Assembly: GCF_007197775.1 (NCBI RefSeq)
Contig: NZ_CP041638.1
Location: 2,294,001-2,358,000 of the forward strand
From: Thalassotalea sp. PS06
GTDB taxonomy: Bacteria; Pseudomonadota; Gammaproteobacteria; Enterobacterales; Alteromonadaceae
Length of the DNA: 64,000 bases
Reading direction: 5' to 3'
The translations under genes were made by a program, and so were the position numbers. Below are positions 62,694 through 64,000 of the stretch, in pieces (positions within the stretch are counted from its first letter, which is position 1; the number at the start of each line of letters is the position of its first letter). The notes under the pieces were generated by a model. It saw nothing but the letters and a program-made list of their open reading frames with translations. It made no database searches and had not been told where the DNA came from.

Positions 62694-63542
62694 CTAGTGC
62701 AAAACCGTTTCGGTTTGCGCGAACATGTCTAATTGCATTTGTAAAATCTTTGCAGCCGGGTCTTGCGGACAGCGCTCAACAAAATAGCGATAGTCGTCAA
62801 AAGCGACTTTATAGCAATCCATTTGCTGCAATAAAAATCCGCGATCGCGTCGCTCATAGGGATCATCCGGGGTCAGCGCCAGTAAAATATCCACACAGGT
62901 CAGTGCCTGACTAAACTGTTGTTCACGGATCAGTGCATTTTTAAGCGAGGTCAGATATTGACTGATTAACTTGTTGTCCTCAACCCCTTTTAGGGGAAGC
63001 TGGGCATCATTCGGGCTAACCTGATTCAACCTCTGATCCAATTCCTGCCAGTTAATCGGCTCACCACTGATACAATCGAAAATCACCGCATAGGTGTCAT
63101 CACAGGTAATGCGGATCATCATCTCATCGGGCACGAACACCACATCGACATTCAGGCCGGTCTCGCGAATAACATGCAACAACACCATCACTTTTAACGT
63201 TGGCGCCATGTTAAGGAAATCCAGACCATAATCCAGCCGATGATTCGCCACTCCGTATGAGGATTTTGGCGTATCTGTCATCAACTTTTCTACGAACAAT
63301 ACATCGAGAACTTTTTCGGCCTGTTCTAACGGCTCTTCAATGTTGGTCAACTGCGAAATCAGCGAATCAGTCATTTGTCTTACCTGATCCATCTGCTGCG
63401 GTTGCTGGTTAAATATTTCTTGTTCCAACAAACACAGACTATCCAGCAAATTCACCTTTTCCGTCATTAATTCGGAAATTAATAATTCTTTCATTACATC
63501 TACAACTGGTACATCACAATAGGTTGGCGTATCCCACTTCAA
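62694..63542 (-). CDS. sirB1: SirB1 family protein (transglutaminase-like with TPR)
   Basis: 282 residues from a TTG (KWDTPTYCDVPVVDVMKELL); an internal ATG at 63494 is the alternative start and neither has a strong ribosome site. The transglutaminase-like SirB1 fold lies around YGVANHRLDYGLDFLNMAPT, with SirB-type YGLDFLN; the catalytic Cys typical of transglutaminases is not evident. The C-terminal third is TPR-like (ALTCVDILLALTPDDPYERR, YRYFVERCPQDPAAKILQMQ). Role unknown. Twelve bases after the sirB2 stop. Confidence 0.85.
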   Translation of the reverse strand: MKWDTPTYCDVPVVDVMKELLISELMTEKVNLLDSLCLLEQEIFNQQPQQMDQVRQMTDSLISQLTNIEEPLEQAEKVLDVLFVEKLMTDTPKSSYGVANHRLDYGLDFLNMAPTLKVMVLLHVIRETGLNVDVVFVPDEMMIRITCDDTYAVIFDCISGEPINWQELDQRLNQVSPNDAQLPLKGVEDNKLISQYLTSLKNALIREQQFSQALTCVDILLALTPDDPYERRDRGFLLQQMDCYKVAFDDYRYFVERCPQDPAAKILQMQLDMFAQTETVLH

Positions 63543-63554
63543 TATGCTGGTGGG

Positions 63555-63926
63555 TTACAGAAACATGGTTTGATGGGTTATGGCTAATTTGATGATTAGA
63601 ATAAACCAGCCTAGCGCCCCTAAATATCCGAGATACTTCATTGCATCAGTACGGGCCCATTTCAAGGTGTAAAACCCGGTAAAAATATACGCGACAAGCG
63701 CCAGCAACTTTTCCAGCATCCAATCGTGTTCGGTTGGATAGAATGAAAAAGAAACCATCAAATAAACGCCGGTTAGCAACAAAAAGGTGTCGATCACATG
63801 GGGAAATACTTTCAACCATTTTTTATCAAGCTGTGCAGGTTTTCGCATCAACAATACAAAACGATAGCTAAACATCAGGATGCTTAGCGTTGCGAAAGTA
63901 AAGTGTGCGCTTTTGACCAGTTCCAT
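63555..63926 (-). CDS. sirB2: SirB2 family membrane protein
   Basis: 123 residues starting MELVKSAHFTFATLSILMFS with four membrane helices; the SirB2 pattern is KSAHFTFATLSI, FPHVIDTFLLLTGVYLM, LEKLLALVAYIFTGFYTLKW and YLGYLGALGWFILIIKLA. Function unknown; the E. coli homologue ychQ is next to ychA (sirB1) and kdsA. Only 74 bases remain to the window edge, where prmC would be expected next. Confidence 0.88.
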   Translation of the reverse strand: MELVKSAHFTFATLSILMFSYRFVLLMRKPAQLDKKWLKVFPHVIDTFLLLTGVYLMVSFSFYPTEHDWMLEKLLALVAYIFTGFYTLKWARTDAMKYLGYLGALGWFILIIKLAITHQTMFL

Positions 63927-64000
63927 ATTATTCCAGCTTCAAAAAATTTAGCGCGTAGCATAGCACAAAAGGCATTGCTTGCCATCAGTTAAGTTATCTC

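Overview
The window is chromosomal DNA of a marine-type gammaproteobacterium, most likely Alteromonadales (Alteromonadaceae or Colwelliaceae relatives). I infer this from the moderate GC content, from families typical of that order (DUF3549/DUF3301, DUF3192, DUF2789, MipA/OmpV with DUF3019, GlyGly-CTERM exoprotease, NhaC-type antiporter), and from synteny blocks shared with enterics and Shewanella (truC-yqcC, mutY-yggX with trmB, apt-dnaX-ybaB, syd with queF-ppnN-xni, gcvA-ygdD-rlmM, sirB2-sirB1-kdsA). I cannot name the genus.

Layout. 1-5.7 kb: truC (cut by the window edge), yqcC, DUF3549 and DUF3301 genes, a tRNA-Phe/tRNA-Thr operon embedded in repeated tRNA fragments, yggX, mutY, trmB. 6.1-9.3 kb: Na/Pi cotransporter, xanthine phosphoribosyltransferase, and an unannotated CsrB/Rsm-like RNA behind a GacA-type box. 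9.4-14.8 kb: accessory region with small proteins, a decayed sugar locus (IclR regulator, broken ThuA gene, glycoside hydrolase remnant), a coiled-coil lipoprotein and an array of short hairpins. 14.9-25.8 kb: octaheme TPR cytochrome, a 1667-residue subtilase with GlyGly-CTERM tail, and a mipA-DUF3019-response regulator-kinase operon. 27-31 kb: ybaB, dnaX (with a frameshift signal), apt, CheY-like regulator, a tiny membrane protein. 31.5-35 kb: ferric-reductase-like flavoprotein, an HvfA-like EGKCG metallophore precursor, a second CsrB/Rsm-like RNA and a RAYT-like protein that lost its HUH motif. 35-42.4 kb: peptidoglycan peptide salvage cluster (D-Ala-D-Ala dipeptidase, NhaC-type transporter, NlpC/P60 peptidase, dipeptide epimerase, transglutaminase/L,D-transpeptidase fusion lipoprotein). 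42.8-49.7 kb: TonB receptor, membrane methyltransferase, formyltransferase, sulfotransferase, small genes. 49.7-60.4 kb: syd/queF/ppnN/xni block, NAD-type isocitrate dehydrogenase, esterase, rlmM/ygdD/hydrolase/gcvA operon. 60.5-64 kb: kdsA, DUF819 transporter, sirB1, sirB2.

The most interesting signals are non-coding or low-complexity. There are two RNAs with many GGA hairpin loops, expected to titrate CsrA/RsmA. The orphan HvfA-like RiPP precursor has no modification genes in the window. The tRNA-Phe and tRNA-Thr genes are flanked by tandem repeats carrying pieces of the tRNAs, reminiscent of the rtT repeats of E. coli tyrT. Two hairpin arrays keep their base pairing while the stem sequences vary. 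No CRISPR array, prophage or intact insertion sequence was seen.
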